64,000 bases of DNA from Inquilinus ginsengisoli_A (GTDB taxonomy: Bacteria; Pseudomonadota; Alphaproteobacteria; DSM-16000; Inquilinaceae): the NCBI RefSeq assembly GCF_031453975.1, contig NZ_JAVDPW010000001.1:124001-188000 (forward strand). Reading direction: 5' to 3'. Under the pieces are notes generated by a model, which ran no database searches, was not told the origin of the DNA, and saw only the letters and a list, made by a program, of their open reading frames with translations. The translations under genes were made by a program, and so were the position numbers. Each line of letters opens with the position of its first letter. Within the stretch, counting starts at the first letter, position 1. Positions 18,063 through 27,159 of this stretch are shown in pieces.

Positions 18063-19001
18063 ATGGCCAAGCACAGGATCGCCGTCATCGGCCTCGGCAA
18101 GATCTCACAGGACCAGCACCTGCCGGTGATCGACGCCAGCGGCGAATTCGAACTCGCGGCCGTGGTCAGCACCCGCGGCCTCAGCCAGGGCGGCGTGCCC
18201 AGCTTCCGCACCCCGGCGGAGCTGTATCGGGCCATGCCGGAGATCGGCATCGTCGCGGTCAACACCCCGCCGGATGTCCGCCACGCCATCGCGCGCGAGG
18301 CGCTGGCGGCCGGCAAGGACGTGCTGCTGGAGAAGCCGCCGGCGGCGACGCTGACCGAACTCGCCGACCTCGAGGCGCTGGCCGAGGCGAAGAAGCGGGT
18401 GCTGTTCGCGACCTGGCATTCGCGCTTCAACCCGGCGGTCGAGGCGGCGCGGACGCTGCTGGCCGAGGCCGGCCTGCGCTCGCTGCGCATCGAATGGCGC
18501 GAGAACGTCAAGAAATGGCATCCGGGCCAGGATTGGGTGTGGGAGCCGGGCGGCTTCGGCGTGTTCGACCCCGGCATCAACGCCCTGTCGATCTTCACCC
18601 GGATCCTGCCGGCCATCCCCTTCGTCCGGAGCGCCGAGCTGACCTATCCGTCGAACCGGCAGACGCCGATCGCGGCCAAGCTGGTCTTCGCCAGCGCCGA
18701 TCCGGCGGCGCCGGCGCTGACCGCGGATTTCGACTGGCGCGAGACCGGCGGCGAGACCTGGCACATGCTGATCGAGACGGCGGACGGCCGGTCGGCCCGG
18801 CTGTTCAAGGGCGGCGCGGCGCTGGAGGTCGACGGCCGCGTCACGGTCGAGGCGCCAAGCGAGGAGTACCAGCACATCTACCGCCACTTCGCCGGGCTGC
18901 TGGATGCGCGCCGCAGCGATGTCGACGGCGCGCCGCTGCGCCTAGTCGCCGACGCCATGCTGGTCGGGCGGCGCCTGACCACCGACGCGTTCGACTGGTA
19001 A
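18063..19001 (+). CDS. Gfo/Idh/MocA oxidoreductase, galactose/arabinose 1-dehydrogenase-like
   Basis: This 312-residue enzyme has an N-terminal dinucleotide fold (IAVIGLGKISQDQHLP, residues 5-20) and the family motif EKPP near residue 95, followed by WHPGQDWVWEPGG and FDPGINALS. From memory the whole protein closely follows the L-arabinose/D-galactose 1-dehydrogenase of Azospirillum, including the GKI.DQHLP start and the DAF ending. It would oxidise the imported aldose at C1 to a lactone with NAD(P)+. It sits 28 bases after permease 2, as the last gene of the sugar operon. Another aldose is possible. Confidence 0.82.
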   Translation: MAKHRIAVIGLGKISQDQHLPVIDASGEFELAAVVSTRGLSQGGVPSFRTPAELYRAMPEIGIVAVNTPPDVRHAIAREALAAGKDVLLEKPPAATLTELADLEALAEAKKRVLFATWHSRFNPAVEAARTLLAEAGLRSLRIEWRENVKKWHPGQDWVWEPGGFGVFDPGINALSIFTRILPAIPFVRSAELTYPSNRQTPIAAKLVFASADPAAPALTADFDWRETGGETWHMLIETADGRSARLFKGGAALEVDGRVTVEAPSEEYQHIYRHFAGLLDARRSDVDGAPLRLVADAMLVGRRLTTDAFDW

Positions 19002-19016
19002 GTCCGGAAAAAGGAA

Positions 19017-19047
19017 GGACCGGCCCGGAATGATCCCGGGCCGGTCC
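19017..19047. terminator. Strong hairpin terminator between convergent genes
   Basis: GGACCGGCCCGG (19017-19028) and CCGGGCCGGTCC (19036-19047) form a perfect 12-bp stem with a 7-base loop. On the minus strand it is followed by TTCCTTTTTCC, as in a Rho-independent terminator. It therefore ends the phospholipase C transcript, and perhaps also the plus-strand sugar operon. Confidence 0.85.
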
Positions 19048-19061
19048 CTGTTGTCGTTCGA

Positions 19062-21251
19062 TCAGACCGACTTCGTGTCGCCCATGGCGGGGTCGGACAC
19101 GCTGGGGTTGCCGTCCTCCATGCGCCCGGCGAAGCGTCGGGTGAACAGGGCGTCGCCATCGACCCGGACGGTGAAGTCGTACCACCGGCCCTGCAGCAGG
19201 AGCGGCAGATAGGCGGTCGCCTGGCCGTGCGGCAGCACGATCTGGCGCCAGGGGATGTTGATCAGCTGGTAGGCGTTGGCCTTGATGCTGAAGAAGCCGA
19301 GGCCGTCGCCGCTGTTGGTCAGGCGCACGATCAGGCCACTGGCCCGCTTGTCGTAGGACACCGCGATCTCCCCCACCGGCGAACGGCTGTGGCCGCCCGG
19401 GGTGACGGTGCCGGTGAAGTGCCGGTGGAAGCCGTTCGGCCCCAGCACCCACAGGTCGTACTTGCCGAAATCGGCGGCGGTGTTCCAGTCGCCGGTCAGC
19501 TGCTTGCCGGCCTCCACCGAATAGCGGCGGGGGATCCGGTCGAGATGCAGCCGGTCATAGACCTGGAACACGGCGCCGACGTCGCCGGTGTTGACGAAGT
19601 GCAGCTGCATCCGGTTGGCCGAGCCATGGGCCTCGCCGGTCACCGTCAGCTCGTAGGGCAGGGCGCGGGACGGCTTGATGCCGCGGGCCTGGACCGGCGC
19701 GCGCTGGGCGGTCGGGTCCGGCAGGGGCACCTGGGGCAGAGTTTCCTGCTGCGCCCGCAAGGCGTCGGCCGCGGTCTTGGTCGTGCTCGGCAGGCGCGGC
19801 AGCCGCTCGGTGTTGGGGTCGCGGAAGTTGAAGGCCGAGGTCAGGTCGCCGCAGATCGCCCGGCGATAGGGGCTGATGTTGGTCTCCTTCACCCCGAAGC
19901 GCTCTTCCATGAAGCGCAGCACCGAGGTGTGGTCGAACACCTGGGAATTGACCCAGCCGCCGCGGCTCCAGGGCGAGACCATATAGCAGGGCACGCGGGT
20001 GCCCGGGCCGATCACCTTGCCGTCCGGCGTCGGCTGGCCCCGGGTGCCGGGGGGAACCGGCCAGCCGTAGCGCTCGTAGGCCAAGTCCTTGTCCGACAGG
20101 GTGGAGGCGCCGGCCGGGGTGCCGTCGGGGTTGAAGGAATGCGGCGCCGGCGGCGGGGCATGGTCGAAGAAGCCGTCATTCTCGTCGAAATTGACGATCA
20201 GGACCGTCTTGCTCCAGACCTCCGGGTTGGCGACCAGGGCTGCCAGCACCTCCTGGGTGTACCAGCCGCCCTGGACCGGGCTGGACGGGCCGGGATGCTC
20301 GGAATAGGTGTCCGGGGCGACCACCCAGGTGATCTGCGGCAGCTTGCCGGCCAGGATGTCGGCCTTGAACTCCTCCAGCAGACCGCTGGTCGGCATGGTG
20401 TTGCCGACGCCCTTGTACAGCGGCTGCTTCGCATCCTGGGACTGCTGCCAGGGGATGTAGGGCGCGCCGCTCGGGCCGTTGCCGATCGCCTCGCTGGCGC
20501 GGCGGTACGGCTTGAAGCCGACCAGGGAGTTGTCGGTGAAATTGTTCGGCAGGTTCTGGTAGACCTTCCAGGAGATGCCGGCCTTCTGCAGCCGCTCCGG
20601 ATAGGTCGTCCAGGTGTAGCCCTCGCTCGACGGGCCGAAATCATCCCACTCGTTGACCACCGACGCGACGCCGGCGCCGGTCGGGCCGTTGGTGCCGGTC
20701 CACAGGAACAGCCGGTTCGGGTTGGTGCTGCTCAGGATCGAGTTGTGATACTGGTCGCAGATGGTGAAGGCATTGGCGAGGGCGAACTGGAAGGGCAGTT
20801 CCTCTTCCGTGTAGTAGCCCATCGACTGGTTCTGCTTGAACTGCGGCCAGTGGCTCATCACGCCGTCGGCCCAGGCGTTGTGCGTGTCGCTCCAGCCATG
20901 TGGCGTGCCGTTGACGCGCTGGGCGTTGCCCTTCTTCTCGTCCAGGTGATAGGGCATCACCACGCGGCTGCCGTTGGACTGCTGGAACACGCTGCCACCG
21001 CCGGCCTGCGGAATGGTGAAGCGGTCGCCATAGCCGCGGACACCGGCCATCGTGCCGAAATAGCTGTCGAAGGACCGGTTTTCCTGCATCAGCACCACGA
21101 TGTGCTCGACATCCTTGATCGAGCGGGTGGCGTTGTGCGCCGGGATGGCCAACGCGTCGCGGATCACCGGCGGGAACATCGACAGCGCAGCGGCGCCGCC
21201 GGCCGCCGTCCCGGCCATCTTCAGGAAGTCGCGTCTGCTTTCGGAAGTCAT
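19062..21251 (-). CDS. Tat-exported phospholipase C (tandem copy 2)
   Basis: This 729-residue protein is the same family as the gene at 1764. ATG 21251 gives an ideal Tat leader, ESRRDFLKMAG; longer frames have no better site. Catalytic motif ENRSFDSYFG is at 57-66, where the usual His is replaced by Ser (copies 1 and 3 have DHYFG). NFDENDGFFDH marks the second metal site and EHPGPSSP lies before it. The C-terminal ~230 residues form the paired beta domains. It is closely related along its length to the next gene upstream, and their promoter regions are also alike, so they are a tandem duplication. It likely cleaves phospholipid head groups in the periplasm or outside. Confidence 0.92.
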   Translation of the reverse strand: MTSESRRDFLKMAGTAAGGAAALSMFPPVIRDALAIPAHNATRSIKDVEHIVVLMQENRSFDSYFGTMAGVRGYGDRFTIPQAGGGSVFQQSNGSRVVMPYHLDEKKGNAQRVNGTPHGWSDTHNAWADGVMSHWPQFKQNQSMGYYTEEELPFQFALANAFTICDQYHNSILSSTNPNRLFLWTGTNGPTGAGVASVVNEWDDFGPSSEGYTWTTYPERLQKAGISWKVYQNLPNNFTDNSLVGFKPYRRASEAIGNGPSGAPYIPWQQSQDAKQPLYKGVGNTMPTSGLLEEFKADILAGKLPQITWVVAPDTYSEHPGPSSPVQGGWYTQEVLAALVANPEVWSKTVLIVNFDENDGFFDHAPPPAPHSFNPDGTPAGASTLSDKDLAYERYGWPVPPGTRGQPTPDGKVIGPGTRVPCYMVSPWSRGGWVNSQVFDHTSVLRFMEERFGVKETNISPYRRAICGDLTSAFNFRDPNTERLPRLPSTTKTAADALRAQQETLPQVPLPDPTAQRAPVQARGIKPSRALPYELTVTGEAHGSANRMQLHFVNTGDVGAVFQVYDRLHLDRIPRRYSVEAGKQLTGDWNTAADFGKYDLWVLGPNGFHRHFTGTVTPGGHSRSPVGEIAVSYDKRASGLIVRLTNSGDGLGFFSIKANAYQLINIPWRQIVLPHGQATAYLPLLLQGRWYDFTVRVDGDALFTRRFAGRMEDGNPSVSDPAMGDTKSV

Positions 21252-21390
21252 GAGTCTTGTTCCCCCAGAGAGAAGCGATTGCTTCTGTGGCGTCTGGACC
21301 GTGATTGCGTAAAATTCGAGCTTTCTGACACCATTTTCCCCTCGTGGAATCGCATCGATTCCAGCATTCCGAGGCGGTGCGACCGGGAAT

Positions 21391-21612
21391 GCCGGGACCC
21401 TAGACAAGATGTGTTTCAGAAAGATGTCGTTCGTAGCGGTTTCTTAACAATAAGGTCGGTGATTTCATTTGCCGACGGCAATCCGAAGTTATGCGGATGC
21501 TTTCAGGTCCGGAACGACAACTATAATGTTCTGATGTTGATAATAACTCGCAAGAACTTGCCGGTGCTCACCCGGTTCCGCCGATGACTCATGGCCGGAT
21601 TGCACGGCGCCG
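21391..21612. repeat. Duplicated upstream block, copy 1 (before phospholipase C copy 2)
   Basis: This block aligns almost end to end with 23994-24215. The best preserved part is 21391-21450, with CCCTAGACAAGATGTGTT, then GATGTCG, TCGTAGCGG and AACAAT at the same spacing. The far edge keeps CTCATGGCCGGATTGCACGG versus CTCACGGCCGGATCGCGCGG in the other copy. The block lies upstream of the minus-strand gene and should hold its promoter. The rest of the 399-base gap (21252-21390) shows no ORF. Confidence 0.75.
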
Positions 21613-21650
21613 AGGCCAGCCAGCCGCCTCGACGTTCGAGCCCGCCTCTA

Positions 21651-23855
21651 TCAGGTCGCGCTGGCCTGGCCGAAGGCCGGGTCGGAGACGCTCGGGGTTC
21701 CGTCCTCCATGCGTCCGGCGAAGCGGCGGGAGAACAGGGCGTCGCCCTCCACCCGGACGGTGATGTCGTACCAGCGGCCCTGCGCCAGCAGCGGCAGGCG
21801 CAGCGTGGCCTGGCCGCCCGCCGCGATCGGATGGCGCGGCGATCCCCCGACCGCCTGATAGGCGTTGGCGGTGACGACGAAGGTGCAGGCCCGGCTGCCG
21901 CGATTGGACATCTGCAGCGCCAGCTTGCCGGCCGTCTTGTCGTAGGCGGCCGTGACCTCCGGCGCCGCCTTTCCCGCGCCCAGCGCGGCGACGCTGCCGG
22001 TGAAGTGGCGGTGGAAGCCGTTCGGCCCCAGCACCCACAGGTCGTACTGGCCGAAATCGGGGCCGGTCGCCCATTCGCCGGCCAGCTGCTTGCCGGTCTC
22101 GACCGTATAGCGACGCGGCACCCGGTCCAGGTGCAGCCGGTCATAGACGTGGAACACGGCGCCGGCGGCACCGGTGTTGATGAACTGCAGCTGGAACCGG
22201 TTCCCGGCGCCATCCGCCTGCCCGTCGGCGGTCAGCTCGTAGGGCAGGGCGCGGGACAGGCGCAGGCCGGGCGACTGCTGCGGCGGCTGCTGCGCCGACA
22301 CGCCGGGCACCGCCACCTGCGGCAGCAGCCCCTGGGTCAGGCTGATCAGGTCGGCGGCGACCTTGCTTCGGTTCGGCAGCTCCGGCGGGCGGTCGAGGTT
22401 CGGGGTGACGAAGTCGAAGGCCGAGGTCAGGTCGCCGCAGACGGCGCGGCGATGGGCGCCGATGTTTGGCTCCTGCACGCCGAAGCGCCGCTCCAGGAAG
22501 CGCAGCACCGAGGTGTGGTCGAACACCTCGGAATTGACCCAGCCGCCGCGGCTCCAGGGCGAGACGGCGTAGCAGGGCACCCGCGGGCCGGGGCCGTAGA
22601 CCCGGCCGTCCGGCTGCGGCTGCGCCGTGCTGCCGGGCGGCTTGGGGTGGGTGAAGTATTCCGGCGCCAGGGCCGCATCCGACAGGGTCGAGCCGCCGGC
22701 CACGGTGCCGTCGGGATTGCGCGAGGCGGCGGCCGGCGCCGGCATATGGTCGAAGAAGCCGTCATTCTCGTCGAAATTGACGATCAGGACCGTCTTGCTC
22801 CAGACCTCGGGGTTGGCGACCAGGGCGGCCAGGGCCTCCTGCACGTACCAGCCGCCCTGGACCGGGCTCGACGGGCTGGGATGCTCGGAATAGGCGGCCG
22901 GCGCCACCAGCCAGGACACCTGCGGCAGCTTGCCGGCCTGGATGTCGGCCCGGAACTCGTTCAGCCGGTTGCTCAGCAGCGAGAGTGCGCTGGTCGGCGC
23001 GGTGTTGGCGACGCCCTTGTACAGGGGCTGTGCCTGGTCCTGCGCCGGGCGCCAGGGCAGGAAGGGGAAGCCGTTGGGCAGGTTGCCGATCGCTTCGTTG
23101 GCCCGGCGGTACTGCTTGAACCCGGCCAGCGGGTCGTCGCCGAAATTGTCCGGCAGGTTCTGGTAGACCTTCCAGGTCACGCCGGCGGCCTGCAGCCGCT
23201 CGGGATAGGTGGTCCAGGTGTAGCCCTGGCTGGACGGGCCGAGATCGGTCCATTCGTTCAGCACCGCGGCGACGCCGGCGCCGGTCGGGCCGTTGGTGCC
23301 GGTCCAGTGGAACAGACGGTTCGGGTTGGTGCCGCCATGCAGCGAGCAGTGATAGGCGTCGCAGAGGGTGAAGGCGTTGGCGAGCGCGAACTGGAAGTCC
23401 AGCTCGGTCCCCGTGTAGTAGCCCATCGACTGGTTCTGCTTGTAGCGCGGCCATTCGAACAGCCGGCCGTCGGCCCAGGCCTGGTGCGCGTCGCTCCAGG
23501 TGTGCGGCGTGCCGGTCACCCGCTGGGCGTTGCCGCGGCGCTGGTCCAGGTGATAGGGCATCACCACCCGGGTGCCGTTGGACTGCTGGAACACCGAGCG
23601 GCCGCCGGGCAGGGGGATGGTGAAGCGGTCGCCGAAGCCGCGGACGCCGGGGAAGGTCCCGAAGTAATGGTCGAAGGACCGGTTCTCCTGCATCAGGATC
23701 ACCACATGCTCGACATCCCTAATCGAGCGGGTGGCGTTGTTCGCCGGGATCGCCAGCGCCTCGCGGATCACCGGCGGGAACACCGACATCGCCGTGGTCG
23801 CACCGGCCAGCGCACCGGCCGCCTTCAGGAAGTCGCGCCTGCTTTCGGACGTCAT
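21651..23855 (-). CDS. Tat-exported phospholipase C (tandem copy 3)
   Basis: This 734-residue protein starts at ATG 23855 with the leader MTSESRRDFLKAAG, nearly the same as copy 2. Motif ENRSFDHYFG is at about residues 57-66, NFDENDGFFDH near 440 and EHPSPSSP before it, all intact. It differs from copy 2 mainly by a short insertion (ALSLLSNRL) around residue 300 and by the C-terminal domains. The neighbour upstream is a divergent TonB-dependent receptor gene. Together the two enzymes could differ in lipid preference, for example phosphocholine versus other head groups, which is inference. Confidence 0.92.
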   Translation of the reverse strand: MTSESRRDFLKAAGALAGATTAMSVFPPVIREALAIPANNATRSIRDVEHVVILMQENRSFDHYFGTFPGVRGFGDRFTIPLPGGRSVFQQSNGTRVVMPYHLDQRRGNAQRVTGTPHTWSDAHQAWADGRLFEWPRYKQNQSMGYYTGTELDFQFALANAFTLCDAYHCSLHGGTNPNRLFHWTGTNGPTGAGVAAVLNEWTDLGPSSQGYTWTTYPERLQAAGVTWKVYQNLPDNFGDDPLAGFKQYRRANEAIGNLPNGFPFLPWRPAQDQAQPLYKGVANTAPTSALSLLSNRLNEFRADIQAGKLPQVSWLVAPAAYSEHPSPSSPVQGGWYVQEALAALVANPEVWSKTVLIVNFDENDGFFDHMPAPAAASRNPDGTVAGGSTLSDAALAPEYFTHPKPPGSTAQPQPDGRVYGPGPRVPCYAVSPWSRGGWVNSEVFDHTSVLRFLERRFGVQEPNIGAHRRAVCGDLTSAFDFVTPNLDRPPELPNRSKVAADLISLTQGLLPQVAVPGVSAQQPPQQSPGLRLSRALPYELTADGQADGAGNRFQLQFINTGAAGAVFHVYDRLHLDRVPRRYTVETGKQLAGEWATGPDFGQYDLWVLGPNGFHRHFTGSVAALGAGKAAPEVTAAYDKTAGKLALQMSNRGSRACTFVVTANAYQAVGGSPRHPIAAGGQATLRLPLLAQGRWYDITVRVEGDALFSRRFAGRMEDGTPSVSDPAFGQASAT

Positions 23856-23993
23856 CGCCAGGATGCCCCCAGGAGAGGCCGGCGCTGTTCCAGCACCGGG
23901 GCCGCTGTTTCCAGGAATTCGCAAAAGAAGGGCGCCGGCACCCGTCTCGAATCACTGGGATTCGAACCCCCGGGCCGACGCCGTTCAAACGAC

Positions 23994-24215
23994 GCCGGGA
24001 CCCTAGACAAGATGTGTTGCAGGCCGATGTCGGTCGTAGCGGCTTCCCAACAATGTTGTGGATGATTTCTCTTTCCGGACGCCATCGCAGGCGATGCAGA
24101 TGCTTTCGTGTCCGGAACGGCAGCGATATTGCGATGATATTAAGAATGATTTGCAGAAGATTGTTGACGGCCGCCTGCCCTTGCCGGTAACTCACGGCCG
24201 GATCGCGCGGTGCCG
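23994..24215. repeat. Duplicated upstream block, copy 2 (between phospholipase C copy 3 and the TonB receptor)
   Basis: This is the partner of 21391-21612. It starts with GACCCTAGACAAGATGTG and ends at GCCGGGGCCAGTCAACCGCC. It holds a small nested dyad (CATCGC/GCGATG within TCCGGAC/GTCCGGA) at about 24073-24115. Because it lies between divergent genes it may also carry the TonB receptor promoter. The sequence GATATTGCGATGATATT is loosely Fur-like, which is too weak to call. Confidence 0.75.
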
Positions 24216-24311
24216 GGGCCAGTCAACCGCCGCGCCGTCGCACACCCGGTTTCGCCAGGTCGGATCACACCCCAGCCGCCGGATTCGTTTTCGCGGGATG
24301 GGGGAATCACC

Positions 24312-26603
24312 ATGGTCTGTTCGCATCGGGGCGCGTTGCGCCTGGGGGTGGCGCTTGGCGCCTTGACGTTGGGCTGCCCGGCCTTCGCCGGGGGCGCCCT
24401 GGGGCAGACGGCGTCGGCCGCGACGGAGCTGCAGCCCGTCCTGCAGCTGGCGCCGATCCCGGTCACCGGCGCCGCGGTGGAGGAGCAGCCGGCCTGGACC
24501 GACAGCACCGACCGGCAGGAGCTGGACCGGCGCTTCGTCCGCAGCTGGGAGGATCTCGGCCGCCGCGTCGACGCCGGGGTGAACTTCAACCGGCAGAACG
24601 ACAGCATCAACATCCGCGGCCTCGACGGCGACCGGGTGCTGACCACGATCGACGGCATCCGGCTGCCCTATCTCGACGACGGCGCCCGCCAGGTGCGGGG
24701 CGGGCTGCGCAGCTTCGACTTCGACTCGCTGTCGCAGATCGACATCGTCAAGGGCGCCGATTCCAGCCGCTACGGCTCGGGCGCGCTCGGCGGCGTGCTG
24801 GCGCTGCGGACCTTCGACCCCGAGGATCTGCTGGCCGACGGCCGCGACTTCGGCGGCATCGGCAAGTTCGGCTATCAGGGCGACGACGACAGCGTCGGCG
24901 GCACCACCGCGGTCGCCGGCCGGGTCGGCGACACCTATCTGATGCTGCAGGCCGGGCTGCGCTACGGCCATGAGCTGGACAATCGCGGCAATGTCGGCGG
25001 CTATGGCGCCGACCGCACCAAGAACAACCCCGACGACTACGACCAGCAAAGCCTGCTGGTGAAGCTGGCGCATCATTTCGAGGGCGGCCACCGCCTCAGC
25101 TTCACCGGCGAGTATTTCCGCCGCCAGGACAATCTCGACATCAAGACCGACCAGGGGCCGGGCGAAAGCTACCTGATCGGCCATGACGACGGCATCGAGC
25201 GCAGCGAACGCAAGCGCGCCTCGCTCGGCTACGACTATGTCGCGCCGGAGCCGGGCGGGCTGCTCGACCGGGCGCATCTGACGCTGTACTGGCAGCAGTC
25301 GGAGCGGACCGACGAGAACAGCGGCCTGCGCAGCACCGACGCCCGCGCCTTCATCATTCCGGGGGACCCGTTCCAGTACGGCTATCCCAGCGGCCGCTAC
25401 ACCAGGAACAACCGCATCGAAGAGACCCTGTGGGGCCTCAACGGCGAGGCCGAGAAGACGGTCGAGCTGGCGACGCTGCCCAACCGCCTGACCGTCGGCG
25501 GCGAATACTACCATCTCGGGATCGAGCAGCATTCGGGCGGCGCCGACAACTGCCCGGCGACGCCGACCACCCGGCCGGCGATCTTCGGCCCGCGGCTGTG
25601 CAGCTTCCTGCACACCAACCAGGCCGACATGCCGGAGGTGAACGGCAACACCGTCGGGCTCTATGCCGAGGACGAGATCGCCCTGTTCGAGGACCGGGTG
25701 AAGGTGACCCCGGGACTGCGCTTCGACTGGTACGAGCTGACCCCGCAGGAGACCGCCGCCTATCGCGACAACCCGAATGCGGCCGGCGGGCTGCCGAACT
25801 CCTCCTCCGACAGCGCGCTGTCGCCGAAGGTGATGGTGTCCTGGCAGGCGGTGGAGGAGGTGACCTTCTATGCCCAATGGGCCAAGGGCTTCAAGGCGCC
25901 GACCGCCTATCAGCTGTACCTGAACTATGGCGGCCCGGGCACCTATCTCAGCCTCGGCAACCCCGACCTGAAGCCCGAGACCAGCAGCGGCTACGAGATC
26001 GGGGCGCGGCTCGGCGACGACGACCTCGGCGGGTCGCTGACCTTCTTCGACACCTGGTACAACAACTTCATCGACACCCTCAGCGTCGACCCGGCCAGCG
26101 TCGGGGTGCCGTCGGGCAGCTACCCGCTCGGCGTCACCTCCTACCAGAACCGCGCCCGGGTGCGGATCTACGGCGTCGAGGCCGCGGCCCATTGGCGCTT
26201 CGGCGACGGCTGGCGCAGCTGGGCGTCGCTGGCCTGGTCGGTCGGCCGCGACGAGGGGGCGGAGACCTATCTCAACTCGGTGCCGCCGCTGCGCGCCATC
26301 CTCGGCCTCGGCTACGACGCCGCCAGCTGGGGCGCCGACGCCTCGGTGACCATGGCGACGCGGCGCGACAAGGTCGAGGATCCCGACCTGCAGTTCAAGG
26401 CGCCGGGCTACGCCGTCTTCGACATGACCGGCTGGTGGGAGCCGGAAGGGGCGAACGGCCTGCGCGTCCAGGCCGGGCTGTTCAACCTGTTCGACACGAA
26501 ATACTACGACGCCCTGAACGTGCCGGACGCCCCGACCCAGCCGCTGCGCTATTACACCGAGCCGGGCCGCAGCGTGCGGCTGAACCTGACCTACAAGTTC
26601 TGA
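24312..26603 (+). CDS. TonB-dependent outer-membrane receptor, haemoglobin/transferrin/lactoferrin family
   Basis: This 763-residue protein has a signal of about 30 residues, a TonB-box-like LAPIPVTG at 46-53, a plug domain (INIRGLDGDRVLTTIDGIR, VKGADSSRYGSGALGGV) and a 22-strand barrel ending in aromatic LNLTYKF. The barrel has FKAP and NPDL, the counterparts of the FRAP and NPNL boxes of haem receptors, but the stretch between them has no histidine, which haem receptors normally use. It therefore probably takes up an iron-bearing or other ligand not bound by that His. ATG 24312 is preceded by GGGGGAATCACC. It is divergent from the phospholipase pair and convergent with a small acetyltransferase gene. 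Confidence 0.88.
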   Translation: MVCSHRGALRLGVALGALTLGCPAFAGGALGQTASAATELQPVLQLAPIPVTGAAVEEQPAWTDSTDRQELDRRFVRSWEDLGRRVDAGVNFNRQNDSINIRGLDGDRVLTTIDGIRLPYLDDGARQVRGGLRSFDFDSLSQIDIVKGADSSRYGSGALGGVLALRTFDPEDLLADGRDFGGIGKFGYQGDDDSVGGTTAVAGRVGDTYLMLQAGLRYGHELDNRGNVGGYGADRTKNNPDDYDQQSLLVKLAHHFEGGHRLSFTGEYFRRQDNLDIKTDQGPGESYLIGHDDGIERSERKRASLGYDYVAPEPGGLLDRAHLTLYWQQSERTDENSGLRSTDARAFIIPGDPFQYGYPSGRYTRNNRIEETLWGLNGEAEKTVELATLPNRLTVGGEYYHLGIEQHSGGADNCPATPTTRPAIFGPRLCSFLHTNQADMPEVNGNTVGLYAEDEIALFEDRVKVTPGLRFDWYELTPQETAAYRDNPNAAGGLPNSSSDSALSPKVMVSWQAVEEVTFYAQWAKGFKAPTAYQLYLNYGGPGTYLSLGNPDLKPETSSGYEIGARLGDDDLGGSLTFFDTWYNNFIDTLSVDPASVGVPSGSYPLGVTSYQNRARVRIYGVEAAAHWRFGDGWRSWASLAWSVGRDEGAETYLNSVPPLRAILGLGYDAASWGADASVTMATRRDKVEDPDLQFKAPGYAVFDMTGWWEPEGANGLRVQAGLFNLFDTKYYDALNVPDAPTQPLRYYTEPGRSVRLNLTYKF

Positions 26604-26643
26604 GGGGCGGGCAGGTTCCGAGGGGCGGGGCGCCTGGCGCGCC

Positions 26644-27159
26644 CTAGCCCTTCAGCCGCTCCATCAGGATGACCGGGTGGTCCTTGTAGGTCATGCGGTT
26701 GACCTCCCGGTAGCCGCAGGCGCCGCCCAGGCGCAGCGACGGGGTGTTGTCCGGGTCGATGATGCAGACGCTGCGGGTCCAGCCTTGCGCATCGACCCAG
26801 CCCAGGGCGGCGCGCACGGCCTCGCCGGCCAGGCCGCGCCCATGGGACCAGGGCGCCAGGACCCAGCCGGCTTCCGGCACGCCGTCGAACCCCAGGCCTC
26901 GGTGGAAATCGGCGAAGCCGACATCGCCGACGAAGCGGCCGGTGGCGCGCTCGCGCACCGCCCAGTAGCCGAAGCCGAGCAGTCCCCACAGCCCGCCATA
27001 GCGCAGCAGCCGGGCCCAGCTCTCCTCAGCGGTCGAGGGGCGGCCGCCGATGAAGCGGGTCACCTCCGGCTCCGCCCACATCGCGGCGAGGTCGTCGAAA
27101 TCCTCCGCCCGGTGGGGGCGGAGGATCAGGCGCTCGGTCTCGATGGTATTGTCGGGCAT
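26644..27159 (-). CDS. GNAT acetyltransferase, RimJ/RimL type
   Basis: This 171-residue protein has the RimJ/RimL pattern: IETERLILRPHRAEDFDD at the start, the acetyl-CoA loop around APWSHGRGLAGEA (near residue 105) and NTPSLRLGGACGYRE near the end. It moves an acetyl group from acetyl-CoA to a protein N-terminus or small amine. ATG 27159 shares one base with the stop of the upstream peptide-binding protein gene, so the two are co-translated. A GTG one codon earlier is also possible. It may acetylate a product of peptide uptake, which is only inference from position. Confidence 0.85.
   Translation of the reverse strand: MPDNTIETERLILRPHRAEDFDDLAAMWAEPEVTRFIGGRPSTAEESWARLLRYGGLWGLLGFGYWAVRERATGRFVGDVGFADFHRGLGFDGVPEAGWVLAPWSHGRGLAGEAVRAALGWVDAQGWTRSVCIIDPDNTPSLRLGGACGYREVNRMTYKDHPVILMERLKG

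Noticed and set aside
23950..23985. tRNA-like piece: GGGATTCGAACCCCC resembles a T-arm on the minus strand
   Set aside because: The stem does not pair fully, and no acceptor, D-arm or anticodon arm lies at the right distance. Probably chance, or at most a worn fragment.
19227..24065. Two long plus-strand frames opposite the phospholipase C genes
   Set aside because: Composition and the strong conservation of the minus-strand proteins show they are shadows. Their similarity to each other only reflects the gene duplication.
24130..24170. Fur or Irr box before the TonB receptor
   Set aside because: Only loose A+T-rich likeness (GATATTGCGATGATATT). It does not reach the symmetry of a Fur site and lies in the duplicated block that also precedes a phospholipase gene.
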